Shown in pieces: positions 27,478 to 35,956 of a stretch of 64,000 nt of DNA. Within the stretch, counting starts at the first letter, position 1, and the number at the start of each line of letters is the position of its first letter. The notes under the pieces were generated by a model, which was given only the letters and a program-made list of their open reading frames with translations, was not told the DNA's origin and made no database searches. A program made the position numbers and the translations under genes. The stretch lies in NCBI RefSeq assembly GCF_018687195.1, contig NZ_CP061321.1:1116001-1180000 (forward strand), read 5' to 3'. This DNA comes from Polynucleobacter sp. MWH-UH2A (GTDB lineage Bacteria; Pseudomonadota; Gammaproteobacteria; Burkholderiales; Burkholderiaceae).

Positions 27478-27795
27478 TTATTGTTTAAATTTATAGAACT
27501 GCTTATTTAAATAAGCAGCAACATCTACCTCGTCTTCAGGAAATAAATCAAGACGTAACTCAGTATTACAGCGCTCCACCATCGTTTTTAATTTCGCAAG
27601 TGAGTTCACCTTGCTATCGGATCGGGTATAAATCATGTCCCCATTTCCAAAGCCAGTTTTCTTGGCATGGCAAGCGTAGCACTTGTTCTGGTCAATTTGC
27701 CTGCCATTCTCAATATTGATGTTCGCCATAGCGCTAGCGCTCAAACCAATCATGGCGCAAGCAAAAACCTGACGAGAAAATACGATAAATTTCAT
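27478..27795 (-). CDS. Small periplasmic c-type cytochrome
   Basis: A 105-residue protein with a signal peptide (residues 1-24, SASAMA-N) and one haem site, CYACH, near residue 40. No clear distal methionine segment as in SoxX is seen; the tail is short and basic. It lies in the sox operon between the SoxH-like gene and the transporter, so an electron-transfer role for sulfur oxidation is likely, but its partner is unknown. Confidence 0.87.
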   Translation of the reverse strand: MKFIVFSRQVFACAMIGLSASAMANINIENGRQIDQNKCYACHAKKTGFGNGDMIYTRSDSKVNSLAKLKTMVERCNTELRLDLFPEDEVDVAAYLNKQFYKFKQ

Positions 27796-27861
27796 TACAA
27801 ATTGGCATTACGCGGGCAAAAGGCTATTTTAGAGCCTTCTTGCCAATTTCGCCCTCAAGCC

Positions 27862-28830
27862 CTACTCGGCCTGAATTGATAAGTAGACGTTATAAGCATT
27901 CATTCGATTGGCGGCCCTAAATAATGGCATTCCTTCGTATTCAGACCAATCTGTCGACTGATAGACCCCCTCGAACGGATCTAAATTAAGAGCAGCGGCA
28001 CTCATAGATTCTCGCAAATACTTCAAGTAACTTCGTGTAAATGCAATATCTTCAATTGGCTTGATAGAGTATGTGCCGTGACCTGGAATTACTATATCCG
28101 GATTCAGCCTCTCAATTTCATCCAAAGCCTGCAACCAACCTTTACTATCTGCATTTCCAACAAATGGGATACGTCCGCGGAAAACCAGATCTCCTGCAAA
28201 AAGTACTTTTTCTAAAGGCACGTAAACCATTAAGTCTTCAGGTGCATGTGCTGGACCTACCCTAGTAATGAAGAAATTCACCCCACCAACCTTGAGGACA
28301 AATGTTTTATCAATCCAAATATCCGCAGGAACCAGTCTCGTCTTCTCGTTAACCCATGGCGCAAAATCCACCCTCGAGGCAATTAATCGTTGCATAGCCG
28401 TCTCAGAAGAAAGATAGTTCCGACCTTCACCCTGAGCGTAAATGGTTGCGCCGATCTTTTTAAATTCTTGCAATCCATAAATATGATCTGCGTGGTAGTG
28501 ACTCACAATAACAGCAACAATCTTCTGATTAGTCACCTTCTTAATTTCAGCGATTAATTTTTTTGCTAGCACTGGAGAACCAAGAGCATCTACAACAACG
28601 ACTCCACCAAGCGTGACAACAAAACCCGCATTCGAAATAAAGTTTTGATTTGAACTGCTACCCATTTCTGGGCGACCCTGAACAAAATAGGTATGAGCCG
28701 CCACCTGAACGGGTTTGACAAGAACCTCATCAGCTAATAGTGTGTTTTGAGCAAAGACTAGCCCACAGAAAACAAAGGACCCAATCAGGATCCCAAGGCG
28801 AAGCTGGATAAGGCGAATACAAGTTACCAT
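27862..28830 (-). CDS. Periplasmic metallo-beta-lactamase-fold hydrolase, SoxH-like
   Basis: A 322-residue exported protein: a hydrophobic signal at residues ~9-27 (GILIGSFVFCGLVFAQ), then an MBL fold with VSHYHADHIYG (HxHxDH), a later GPAHAPEDL histidine, VLFAGDLVF and IPGHG. This matches the SoxH/quinoprotein-relay type zinc hydrolases found in sox operons. The reaction is not known. The gene follows the DsrE-like gene after 8 bases, with weak ribosome-site sequence. Confidence 0.85.
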   Translation of the reverse strand: MVTCIRLIQLRLGILIGSFVFCGLVFAQNTLLADEVLVKPVQVAAHTYFVQGRPEMGSSSNQNFISNAGFVVTLGGVVVVDALGSPVLAKKLIAEIKKVTNQKIVAVIVSHYHADHIYGLQEFKKIGATIYAQGEGRNYLSSETAMQRLIASRVDFAPWVNEKTRLVPADIWIDKTFVLKVGGVNFFITRVGPAHAPEDLMVYVPLEKVLFAGDLVFRGRIPFVGNADSKGWLQALDEIERLNPDIVIPGHGTYSIKPIEDIAFTRSYLKYLRESMSAAALNLDPFEGVYQSTDWSEYEGMPLFRAANRMNAYNVYLSIQAE

Positions 28831-28838
28831 TTCAGAAA

Positions 28839-29279
28839 TTAAGGCTTGATATAAGCAAAGCCATCTTTATATTGAAGATCGGCAACCCGTACCACGCCGG
28901 ATGGCGTGAAATCAGCATCCAATATGAATTGGTCTTTATTGAGCTTGCGATTCTTCAGAGTAATTTCACAGACCTCAAATTTAACGCCACGTGATTTCAG
29001 CGCAGAAACCAATGGTGCATATTCGATATTGTTCTTTTTATCCTTAGCGCCTTCGATCAACATATCAACGCCATTCGCATGGGTGACCACAATAATGGTG
29101 GTGTTTGGAGCGGTATCCAAGTGATTACGAATATTGCGCAATCCTTTGATACCCTGTAACTCAGCATCGTCGATGTGGTAAACCACTTTTGAACCAGCTG
29201 AAGTCTGCGCAGAAGCAATCGCAATACAACCGACTGCTATTGCAAAACAAATCATTGATTGAAAGATTTTTTTAATCAT
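28839..29279 (-). CDS. Periplasmic DsrE/DsrF-like sulfur-relay protein
   Basis: A 146-residue DsrE-family protein with an N-terminal signal peptide ending in ASAQ (residue ~25). The conserved cysteine lies at position 104 in FEVCEITLKN, the site where DsrE proteins carry persulfide. Most DsrE proteins are cytoplasmic; this exported form is typical of sox loci and may trap or deliver sulfur in the periplasm. The start is ATG 29279, with AAGGTA upstream. It follows soxB by 19 bases. Confidence 0.87.
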   Translation of the reverse strand: MIKKIFQSMICFAIAVGCIAIASAQTSAGSKVVYHIDDAELQGIKGLRNIRNHLDTAPNTTIIVVTHANGVDMLIEGAKDKKNNIEYAPLVSALKSRGVKFEVCEITLKNRKLNKDQFILDADFTPSGVVRVADLQYKDGFAYIKP

Positions 29280-29298
29280 ATATACCTTAGTCAGCCGA

Positions 29299-31029
29299 TT
29301 AAATTGACACCATGCCAGGATTATTAGCAACGCCTTTGATTACAGGCTCATTGAGCTTAACAGCCTTGACCGTCTTCACCTCTTTCAAGTGGCGCTCGAT
29401 CACGTCCCAAATTGCTTCGCCGCCTGCATTTTTGGCGTCTTCACTAACCGGCGCCCAACCCGCAACTTTATAAGTTTTTCCAGCTTCAATTGACTTGCCG
29501 TTAAGGCGCATTTCCGATATGCGATTACCGGCAGTCTGTGCTGGATCAATTGTGTATTGCATGCCCCCAACGCGAACCATGTCACCGCCCTGCTGATAAT
29601 ACGGGTCTGGGTTAAATAAGTTATCCGCCACGTCTTCCAGGATGGTTTTAATCGTCTCACCAGTCATGTTGGTTACGGTGGTGTATGGATAGGTAATTGC
29701 CGTTTGATCCATGAGGTTCTCACGCGTAATCGCCTGACCAGGTAACAAGCTGGTTCCCCAGCGGAAACCAGGAGAGAACGCAATCTCCGCATTTTTCTGT
29801 GACATTAATCCATCCAAGATTAATTGATCAAAGCTGCCGTTGAAGTTGCCGCGACGATACAGAAGCCCATCGGTGGTGGCCAATTTTTCTCCCAACTTAG
29901 CCTCAAATGGCGCCCTTACCTTCGCAATCAATTTCGACATCGTTGGATCAGCCGGAATCATATTTGAGAAGATTGGTAAAAGCTTGTATCGGAAATCAAC
30001 TGGCTTACCGCCCTTAACATCAAAATCGAGCACACCCAAAAATTTTCCATTTGAGCCAGCATTGGTAACGAGCGTCATGCCACCGCGATTCTTGACCTGC
30101 ACTGGAACAGGTACTCCATCATGCGTATGGCCACCCAAAATGGCATGTAATCCACTAACACGTGACGCCATTTTTAAGTCCACATCCATACCATTGTGCG
30201 AGAGTAGTACCACTACTTTCGCGCCTTTTGATTTCACCTCATCAATCGTCTTTTGAAGATTTTCCTCTTGAATACCAAAGGTCCAATCTGGCGTGAAATA
30301 TCTTGGGTTTGCGATTGGCGTATATGGAAATGCTTGACCGATGATGGCAACTTGAACGCCATTCATATTCTTCATGACATATGGGTTGAATACCATATCG
30401 CCAAAATCGGATGTTTTAATATTTTGCGCAATGAATGACACTTTTCCTTTGAAATCGCCATTCACAATTTCCATCACACGCTTCTCACCTAGCGTCATTT
30501 CCCAGTGAGGCGTCATCACATCCACGCCTAACGCAAGCGCTGCATCCACCATATCTTGGCCATTAGTCCATAGTGCTGTACCTGATCCCTGCCAGGTATC
30601 ACCGCCATCTAATAGTTGCGCGCCAGGACGTCCTGCTTTTAATTGCTTGATGAGCGTTGCCATATGCGCAAAGCCGCCCATCTTTCCGTAGTTTTGAGCT
30701 GCCGCAACAAAGTCCAAATAGGTAAAGGCATGGGCATCACGTGTACCTGGAGCGATACCATTTGCCTTTAGAAAATACTCTCCAACCAAATGCGGTGTTT
30801 TGCCTTCTTGCGCACCAATGCCTAGATTGACATTGGGCTCACGAAAATAGATTGGTAATAATTGCGCATGGCAATCAGTAAAGTGCAGCAGATGAACATT
30901 GCCAAACTTTGGCAGGTCGTAAAATTTTTGAGCCGCAACTTGTGCGCCAGCAAAATTAGACTGCAAACTCATTCCGCCCGCTGAAGCAAAAGCTAGCGCT
31001 TGCAAGAAATCGCGACGACTTAAAGACAT
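29299..31029 (-). CDS. soxB: Thiosulfohydrolase SoxB
   Basis: Periplasmic dimanganese enzyme that releases sulfate from the S-thiosulfonate on SoxY. The 576 residues start with a twin-arginine signal (LSRRDFLQALAFAS). The 5'-nucleotidase-like metallophosphoesterase domain shows HFTDCHAQLLP, GGDTWQGSGTA, LSHNGMDVD and GGHTHDGVP, followed by the C-terminal 5'-nucleotidase domain. TDCHAQ and DTWQGSGT are SoxB signatures. Preceded by a terminator-like hairpin at 31042-31066 that may adjust soxB level. Confidence 0.97.
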   Translation of the reverse strand: MSLSRRDFLQALAFASAGGMSLQSNFAGAQVAAQKFYDLPKFGNVHLLHFTDCHAQLLPIYFREPNVNLGIGAQEGKTPHLVGEYFLKANGIAPGTRDAHAFTYLDFVAAAQNYGKMGGFAHMATLIKQLKAGRPGAQLLDGGDTWQGSGTALWTNGQDMVDAALALGVDVMTPHWEMTLGEKRVMEIVNGDFKGKVSFIAQNIKTSDFGDMVFNPYVMKNMNGVQVAIIGQAFPYTPIANPRYFTPDWTFGIQEENLQKTIDEVKSKGAKVVVLLSHNGMDVDLKMASRVSGLHAILGGHTHDGVPVPVQVKNRGGMTLVTNAGSNGKFLGVLDFDVKGGKPVDFRYKLLPIFSNMIPADPTMSKLIAKVRAPFEAKLGEKLATTDGLLYRRGNFNGSFDQLILDGLMSQKNAEIAFSPGFRWGTSLLPGQAITRENLMDQTAITYPYTTVTNMTGETIKTILEDVADNLFNPDPYYQQGGDMVRVGGMQYTIDPAQTAGNRISEMRLNGKSIEAGKTYKVAGWAPVSEDAKNAGGEAIWDVIERHLKEVKTVKAVKLNEPVIKGVANNPGMVSI

Positions 31030-31041
31030 ATATTTCCCCTG

Positions 31042-31066
31042 ATAAAAAACAGGCCTTACGGCCTGC
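31042..31066 (-). terminator. Terminator-like hairpin between soxX and soxB
   Basis: On the minus strand GCAGGCC-GTAA-GGCCTG is followed by T6. It lies eight bases after the soxX stop and just before the soxB ribosome site. It may be a partial terminator or an mRNA 3'-end stabiliser that sets soxB expression relative to soxCDYZAX. There is no obvious separate soxB promoter in the short gap. Confidence 0.7.
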
Positions 31067-31073
31067 TTTTGTT

Positions 31074-31712
31074 TTATTGATTTACTGGTGAGGCGGGATC
31101 CAGTAATAGAGCCATTAAGTCCTGAATCTGCTGTTCATTCAGCAACTTAAAGTGTGCAAAGCGTGGCATATTGCTACAAGCGTTATACGCCTTGGAATTA
31201 TTGATACGGTTCCAGGTGTAGACCACCAACTCCTGCGAGTTTCCACGCAACTTGCCGTAATTCCAAAGAGATGGCCCGATCGTGCCATAAGAAATTTCCT
31301 TCTTATCGATTTGATGGCAGTTATAGCAACCACCACCAATCGGGGTATCCGCTTTATCTGTCCAAGTGGCACCACGACCACTTTGTGCAATCGCCTCACC
31401 CTTCTTCCAATCCCCCATGTATTTGCCATCTGAGGGCTGCTTGATGCTATCCATATTAATCTTCTGGATCTTTTCGCGCATCGCTTGACCTTTATCGCTA
31501 TTCGCAAAGACAGGGTCAGAGCAGAACTTTTGGGTTTCATCTTGATCGATGCGATCTAGGCCGGCAATACCTTCTGCCCGGAAACCATCCTTCATCATTT
31601 TGTTAAATTTCGGATCATTCGCTTGCTGGGCAAGAACAGAACCTTGAAAACCAATTACTGAAATAGCAATCGCGCTAAGGGCTAAGAGGGATTTAATGTT
31701 TTTCATATGCAT
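31074..31712 (-). CDS. soxX: Sulfur-oxidation c-type cytochrome SoxX
   Basis: The SoxX subunit of the SoxAX thiosulfate-binding cytochrome, located in the periplasm. The 212-residue form has a signal peptide (KNIKSLLALSAIAISVIGF...VLAQ), then a long N-terminal extension, one haem motif GGCYNCHQ, TIGPSLWNYG, and the distal methionine in NMPRFAH. The larger 200-residue type is common in betaproteobacteria. The start could be ATG 31712 or 31706, since the weak AGAGA site fits the second better. Confidence 0.95.
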   Translation of the reverse strand: MHMKNIKSLLALSAIAISVIGFQGSVLAQQANDPKFNKMMKDGFRAEGIAGLDRIDQDETQKFCSDPVFANSDKGQAMREKIQKINMDSIKQPSDGKYMGDWKKGEAIAQSGRGATWTDKADTPIGGGCYNCHQIDKKEISYGTIGPSLWNYGKLRGNSQELVVYTWNRINNSKAYNACSNMPRFAHFKLLNEQQIQDLMALLLDPASPVNQ

Positions 31713-31731
31713 ATTCTCTGTCTCTTATCCA

Positions 31732-32544
31732 TTAACGCTTTAAACCTGGGGTTTCAACCGTACCGCCATTGGCATTCTTTGCCATATACATTGACAAGGC
31801 TACAGTCAGATCAGATCCGTAAATAGGGAACGGGAAGCGCTGTTGGCGATAGCAATCATTTAAACGTTGTTGCATTGTCCAAAACTGGCCGCTAGATACA
31901 CGATATGCAGGCCAATAACCCCAACCCAAGGCTGCGCCTTTTTGCGTGGTCAAATTCGGCAGGTCCTGCAAGCGAATACGCTTTCCATCTTCGCCATGGC
32001 AAGATGCACAGGAGAAATCCATGGGGCCACCCTGGAAATAAAATGCGCGCTTACCAAGCTCATACATTTCTTTTTCTTTTGGATGATTGGTGCTGACTTT
32101 AATTTTGTCGCCCTTGGATGCAGTAACTACATAAGCAACAATCGCTTCCATGTCCTTCTTGGGACCCTTTTGAAATGGTGCATCCACCATCTCTTGAGGG
32201 TTACGACCTTGCAGTCTTTGCATGCAAGTCATCAAACGAGATTCCAGATCCTGAACCTTGTTGGTATCCTTAAAGTAACGCGGCAATTGTGCAGCGGCAC
32301 CCTTTACAACACCCGGGCCTAAACCTAAATCACATTTCTCTAGGGTTGCGTTTTTTGGTCCAGCAGGCTTTTTCCATAAATCCTCGCCTGCAGCCTCATA
32401 CAGCTCTGAAGGGTTTCCATCCGCAATCATTTCACGATATTTTGCAATCTCATCTGTTGCCGTTTGGGCGAACACAATCGATGAAATCGACAAACTTGCC
32501 ACCAATATTCCCGAGGACAAGCCTAAGGTGAATTTACGCTGCAT
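31732..32544 (-). CDS. soxA: Sulfur-oxidation c-type cytochrome SoxA
   Basis: The catalytic subunit of SoxAX, which couples thiosulfate to SoxY. The start ATG 32544 (MQRKFTLG) has AAAGGGA upstream; longer in-frame starts do not. There are 270 residues with a signal peptide, one C-terminal haem motif (FSCASCHGEDGKRI) and the cysteine-persulfide haem ligand in NDCYRQQRFPFP. The N-terminal half has cysteines but no second CxxCH, so this is a mono-haem SoxA. Confidence 0.95.
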   Translation of the reverse strand: MQRKFTLGLSSGILVASLSISSIVFAQTATDEIAKYREMIADGNPSELYEAAGEDLWKKPAGPKNATLEKCDLGLGPGVVKGAAAQLPRYFKDTNKVQDLESRLMTCMQRLQGRNPQEMVDAPFQKGPKKDMEAIVAYVVTASKGDKIKVSTNHPKEKEMYELGKRAFYFQGGPMDFSCASCHGEDGKRIRLQDLPNLTTQKGAALGWGYWPAYRVSSGQFWTMQQRLNDCYRQQRFPFPIYGSDLTVALSMYMAKNANGGTVETPGLKR

Positions 32545-32580
32545 TTGATTCCCTTTCAAAGCCATAATGAATAAGAGCAC

Positions 32581-32889
32581 TTAAGAAGCAGTTGCCTCAT
32601 CGGTACGCTTGTCACCTTTGTTATCAACCCAGCTGACAACAATCTTGTCGCCTTTAGCGCCTTTGTATTTAAAGTTCAAGAATGGATCCTTTGAAACAGC
32701 TGGACCAAACTGACCATTCAATACATCTTTGCCATTGGCTTTGACGTTGATCGTCGTGATGTGCCACGCTGGAATAACCTTGCCAGAAGCGTCTTTACGC
32801 TGACCAGATTCCATGTCGTGCTTCATCAAAATTTTTACATCCACAATACCGCCACTTTCGGCTGCTCTAACGCGCATTGGATCAGACAT
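32581..32889 (-). CDS. soxZ: Thiosulfate oxidation carrier complex protein SoxZ
   Basis: Partner of SoxY in the SoxYZ carrier. The 102-residue Ig-like protein has MRVRAAESGGIVDVKILMKHDMESG near the start and KIVVSWVDNKGDKRTDEA at the end, both typical. No signal peptide is present, as SoxZ is normally exported with SoxY. It follows soxY by 51 bases. Confidence 0.97.
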   Translation of the reverse strand: MSDPMRVRAAESGGIVDVKILMKHDMESGQRKDASGKVIPAWHITTINVKANGKDVLNGQFGPAVSKDPFLNFKYKGAKGDKIVVSWVDNKGDKRTDEATAS

Positions 32890-32940
32890 ATATTCCTCTT
32901 GTATTCGTAATTAGTAGTTATTGATCTTGACTGCTCGGCA

Positions 32941-33393
32941 TTAGCCGCCGCAACCACCCAATGTGACTTTTACTTCTTTAACAGCCATACTCCATTTGCC
33001 ATCTGCTTTGACTAAAGCGTAAACATTTGAGGTTTGACCCATCTTGATACGTGTTGTTACAAATGGCTCGGTTCCGGAAGGGATAAAGAACTGTGCAGCT
33101 AATGCACTAGGATTCTTTTCTACGAGGATGGCCATTTGCTCAGCCTTCAGGGTCGTGGTGATACCCACTGGAACGACAGCACCATTTTCTGCAATATCAG
33201 GAGCATTTAAAGTGACTGCGCTTGATTTATCGGGACTGCCGGCACCCAATATCTTGAATACATCATCTAGGCCTTTGCCTTCAAAAGCGGCTTTATTCCA
33301 CTCTTGTGCTTGCGCCACACTAATAAGACCTGCTGAGGCCATTAATCCAAAGACGGCTGAATACTTCAATACACTGCGTCGCTGTTGATTCAT
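32941..33393 (-). CDS. soxY: Thiosulfate oxidation carrier protein SoxY
   Basis: SoxY carries the sulfur intermediate on the cysteine of its C-terminal swinging arm, here VTLGGCGG ending the protein at residue 150, as required. The N-terminus has a twin-arginine signal (QQRRSVLKYSAVFGL) that exports the SoxYZ pair folded. Full-length and intact. It lies 82 bases after soxD. Confidence 0.97.
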   Translation of the reverse strand: MNQQRRSVLKYSAVFGLMASAGLISVAQAQEWNKAAFEGKGLDDVFKILGAGSPDKSSAVTLNAPDIAENGAVVPVGITTTLKAEQMAILVEKNPSALAAQFFIPSGTEPFVTTRIKMGQTSNVYALVKADGKWSMAVKEVKVTLGGCGG

Positions 33394-33475
33394 AAATACT
33401 CCTTTATTAATTCTTTTGCCCTGAATATATTATCTACTTTTGAAAAATACATGCTGGTTATTACTTAAACAGCGT

Positions 33476-34561
33476 TTATTTCCCCCCCGAAAGCACCCAA
33501 GTGACCAGCGCCTTGCGATCTTCATCTGACAATTGCGCTTGTGGCGGCATTGGAATTGATCCCCAAACACCTGAACCGCCATTTTTTACCTTATCCATCA
33601 ATTTATCTAAAGCGCCACCCTGCCCTTGATACTTCGCCGCAATATCATTAATAGATGGGCCTACTAGCTTGGCATTTTGAGCATGACAGGCTGCACAGTT
33701 CTCACTCTTAAATAAGGCGGCCGGCCCCTTTGAGCTTGCAACATGAGTATCAGATGCATGAGCTAAACCCTCGCCAGCGGCTCCTGGCAGCTTAGCTAAA
33801 GGTGGCTTAGTGGAATCTGCTCCACGGAAAGGTCCATATTGTCGGTTTTGTTCGGCGATATTGCCATGAGCATTGCGTGCATAGTCTGGTAACTCAGAAC
33901 CGATTTGAACAAACTGCACGCAATTCGTCATACAAGCTGTAGCGTGAACATCTGGACTGCCTTTCGCACTCCATAAACCATGCTTTAGTGTCATACCGTT
34001 GCGATTAGGCATCCGTTTTTGTACTTCAGCAATATTGCTATTGCTTAATACATAATCATCCGGCACCACTTCTGCCATGCTCAACAAATAAGCCACTAAT
34101 GCGTAAGTATCATCAGGCGTTAAAGATCGAGGTGCATTCCATGGCATTGCACGATAGATGTAATCCCATAAAGAAGATACTGTCGCCACCTTCATAATGG
34201 TTGTTCTTTGAGGTTGCTTGCGGTCTGACAGTGAAGCTACCCGACCTGTTTTGATGTCGTCAACTGTAGTACCACCTATGATGGGGGTAAAGATCTCATT
34301 GGATTCGCCAAACGTTCCATGGCAAACAGAGCACTTGGACTCCCACAGTTGCTGCCCCTTATCTACTGAGCCGGACCCTTTAGGAAGACCCTTGAAATCA
34401 GGGCGAACATCGATATCCCATGCTGCAACCTCTGCCGGCGTTGCGTCTCTGCCGATGCCAGGAAAACGAGAACCTGAATTTTGCGCAAATGCAATGTCGG
34501 CTACCAAATAGCTCGATAACAAAAGGAGACTGAGATTTACAAATTTAGCCAACTTGAACAT
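33476..34561 (-). CDS. soxD: Di-haem cytochrome c subunit SoxD
   Basis: The electron-accepting subunit of SoxCD, which oxidises the SoxY-bound sulfane by six electrons. The start is ATG 34561 (MFKLAKFVN), seven bases after GGGGAGG; the longer open frame reads back into soxC and is rejected. There are 361 residues with a signal peptide ending ADIAFAQ and two haem motifs, CSVCHG (near residue 83) and CAACHAQN (near residue 300). The start overlaps the soxC 3' end by 17 bases. Confidence 0.95.
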   Translation of the reverse strand: MFKLAKFVNLSLLLLSSYLVADIAFAQNSGSRFPGIGRDATPAEVAAWDIDVRPDFKGLPKGSGSVDKGQQLWESKCSVCHGTFGESNEIFTPIIGGTTVDDIKTGRVASLSDRKQPQRTTIMKVATVSSLWDYIYRAMPWNAPRSLTPDDTYALVAYLLSMAEVVPDDYVLSNSNIAEVQKRMPNRNGMTLKHGLWSAKGSPDVHATACMTNCVQFVQIGSELPDYARNAHGNIAEQNRQYGPFRGADSTKPPLAKLPGAAGEGLAHASDTHVASSKGPAALFKSENCAACHAQNAKLVGPSINDIAAKYQGQGGALDKLMDKVKNGGSGVWGSIPMPPQAQLSDEDRKALVTWVLSGGK

Positions 34562-35897
34562 TGCTGACCTCCCCGTTTGAGCCAACCTTCCACGACTGAA
34601 TCGCGTTATTGTGATAAATCGACCTAGTGCCACGAACATCCCTGAGCATTTTGATAGTTGGCTGAACGTATCCAGTATCGTCAATCGCACGTGATTGCAA
34701 AATCGCCGGTGCGCCATCCCATACCCAATCTATATTGAAACGTGTTAATGCTTTGCTTAACACCGGAGTTTCCAGACGTGCGGTCTTCCAGTTATTGCCG
34801 CCATCAAAAGAAACATCAACGCGTTTGATTTTTCCTCTTCCTGACCATGCTAAACCGCTCACGTTATAAAAACCCTTATCCAACAATTGCTGCCCACCAG
34901 AAGGCGTCGTAATTACAGATTTGCATTCTTGAATCGAGGTGTACTGACGCGCCATTCCGTCTGGCATCAAATCGTTATAGTGCACAGCCTCATCTTTAGT
35001 CGCATAAGGCATATCACCCACCTCTAGGCGCCGTAACCACTTCACCCAACTGACGCCCTGCACTCCTGGAACTACCAGCCTTAATGGAAAGCCATTTTCA
35101 GGACGCAACATTTCTCCGTTCATACCCCAAGCAACAATCGCCTCATTCAACACATCTGGCAAATTAATGGTTCGCGTCATGCCAGAACCATCACCACCTT
35201 CGGCTAATAAATACTTGCCCTTCTTCAGGTCTGCGCCACACTCCTCTAGCAAGACTGACAAAGGAACGCCGGTAAATTCGCAACAGGAAAGCATGCCATG
35301 GGTATATTGAACCGTTGGCACCGCAACGTTCCCCCACTCCAAGCCCGTATTAGCGCCACACTCAATAAAGTGAATGCGTGACACTGAAGGTAAACGCATC
35401 AAGTCATTCATGGCGAATACTCGATTGTGTTTAACTAGGCCATTGACCATCAAACGATGCTTCTCTGGATCAATGTTGTACCAACCTTGATGTTGGCGCT
35501 CAAAATGCAAGCCATTGGGCGTAATGATTCCGAACAAGCCCTGCAATGGGGTAAAGGCCACTGAAGCGGCAGATACTCTCGTTAATCCAGGCGACTCACG
35601 ACGAATGAGATTGGCCTCATAAATAGATGGCATTCCATACGGCATAGTCGCCACATTCTTGCCCAATGTGGTTTGCCATTCTTGCTTCTCCAAAATTACT
35701 GGGTCGCCTTCAGCAGCAAATGTATTAGCAGCAGAGCTAACACCTATTGCCCCACCAAGTGCAGCCATAAAGCCATTGCGTAAAAATCCCCGGCGGGCAT
35801 CATCCATGCCGCTCTGATTCAAATCAGCAATCAACTCTTGGGAAATGAAGTTCTCAGGCGCCTGCTTTATTTGTCCTCTGCGTTTTTGATCAGCCAT
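34545..35897 (-). CDS. soxC: Sulfane dehydrogenase molybdenum subunit SoxC
   Basis: Molybdenum-cofactor subunit of SoxCD in the periplasm, of the sulfite-oxidase family. The 450 residues begin with a twin-arginine signal (ARRGFLRNGFMAALGG, ~35-50). The oxidoreductase molybdopterin domain carries the Mo-ligand cysteine Cys180 (HFIECGANTG); a Mo-co dimerisation domain follows. SoxCD presence means thiosulfate is oxidised fully to sulfate with no sulfur globules expected. The nearby modBC genes supply the metal. Confidence 0.96.
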   Translation of the reverse strand: MADQKRRGQIKQAPENFISQELIADLNQSGMDDARRGFLRNGFMAALGGAIGVSSAANTFAAEGDPVILEKQEWQTTLGKNVATMPYGMPSIYEANLIRRESPGLTRVSAASVAFTPLQGLFGIITPNGLHFERQHQGWYNIDPEKHRLMVNGLVKHNRVFAMNDLMRLPSVSRIHFIECGANTGLEWGNVAVPTVQYTHGMLSCCEFTGVPLSVLLEECGADLKKGKYLLAEGGDGSGMTRTINLPDVLNEAIVAWGMNGEMLRPENGFPLRLVVPGVQGVSWVKWLRRLEVGDMPYATKDEAVHYNDLMPDGMARQYTSIQECKSVITTPSGGQQLLDKGFYNVSGLAWSGRGKIKRVDVSFDGGNNWKTARLETPVLSKALTRFNIDWVWDGAPAILQSRAIDDTGYVQPTIKMLRDVRGTRSIYHNNAIQSWKVGSNGEVSNVQVG

Positions 35898-35956
35898 TAA
35901 ATGAATACCTTCAAAAAATAAATACGTCCCGATGACAGCTTAGATGTTTCTATAGT

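Noticed and set aside
34562..34717. Upstream extension of soxD
   Set aside because: It reads out of frame through the soxC 3' end and lacks a signal peptide; ATG 34561 has a strong ribosome site and begins a proper signal sequence.
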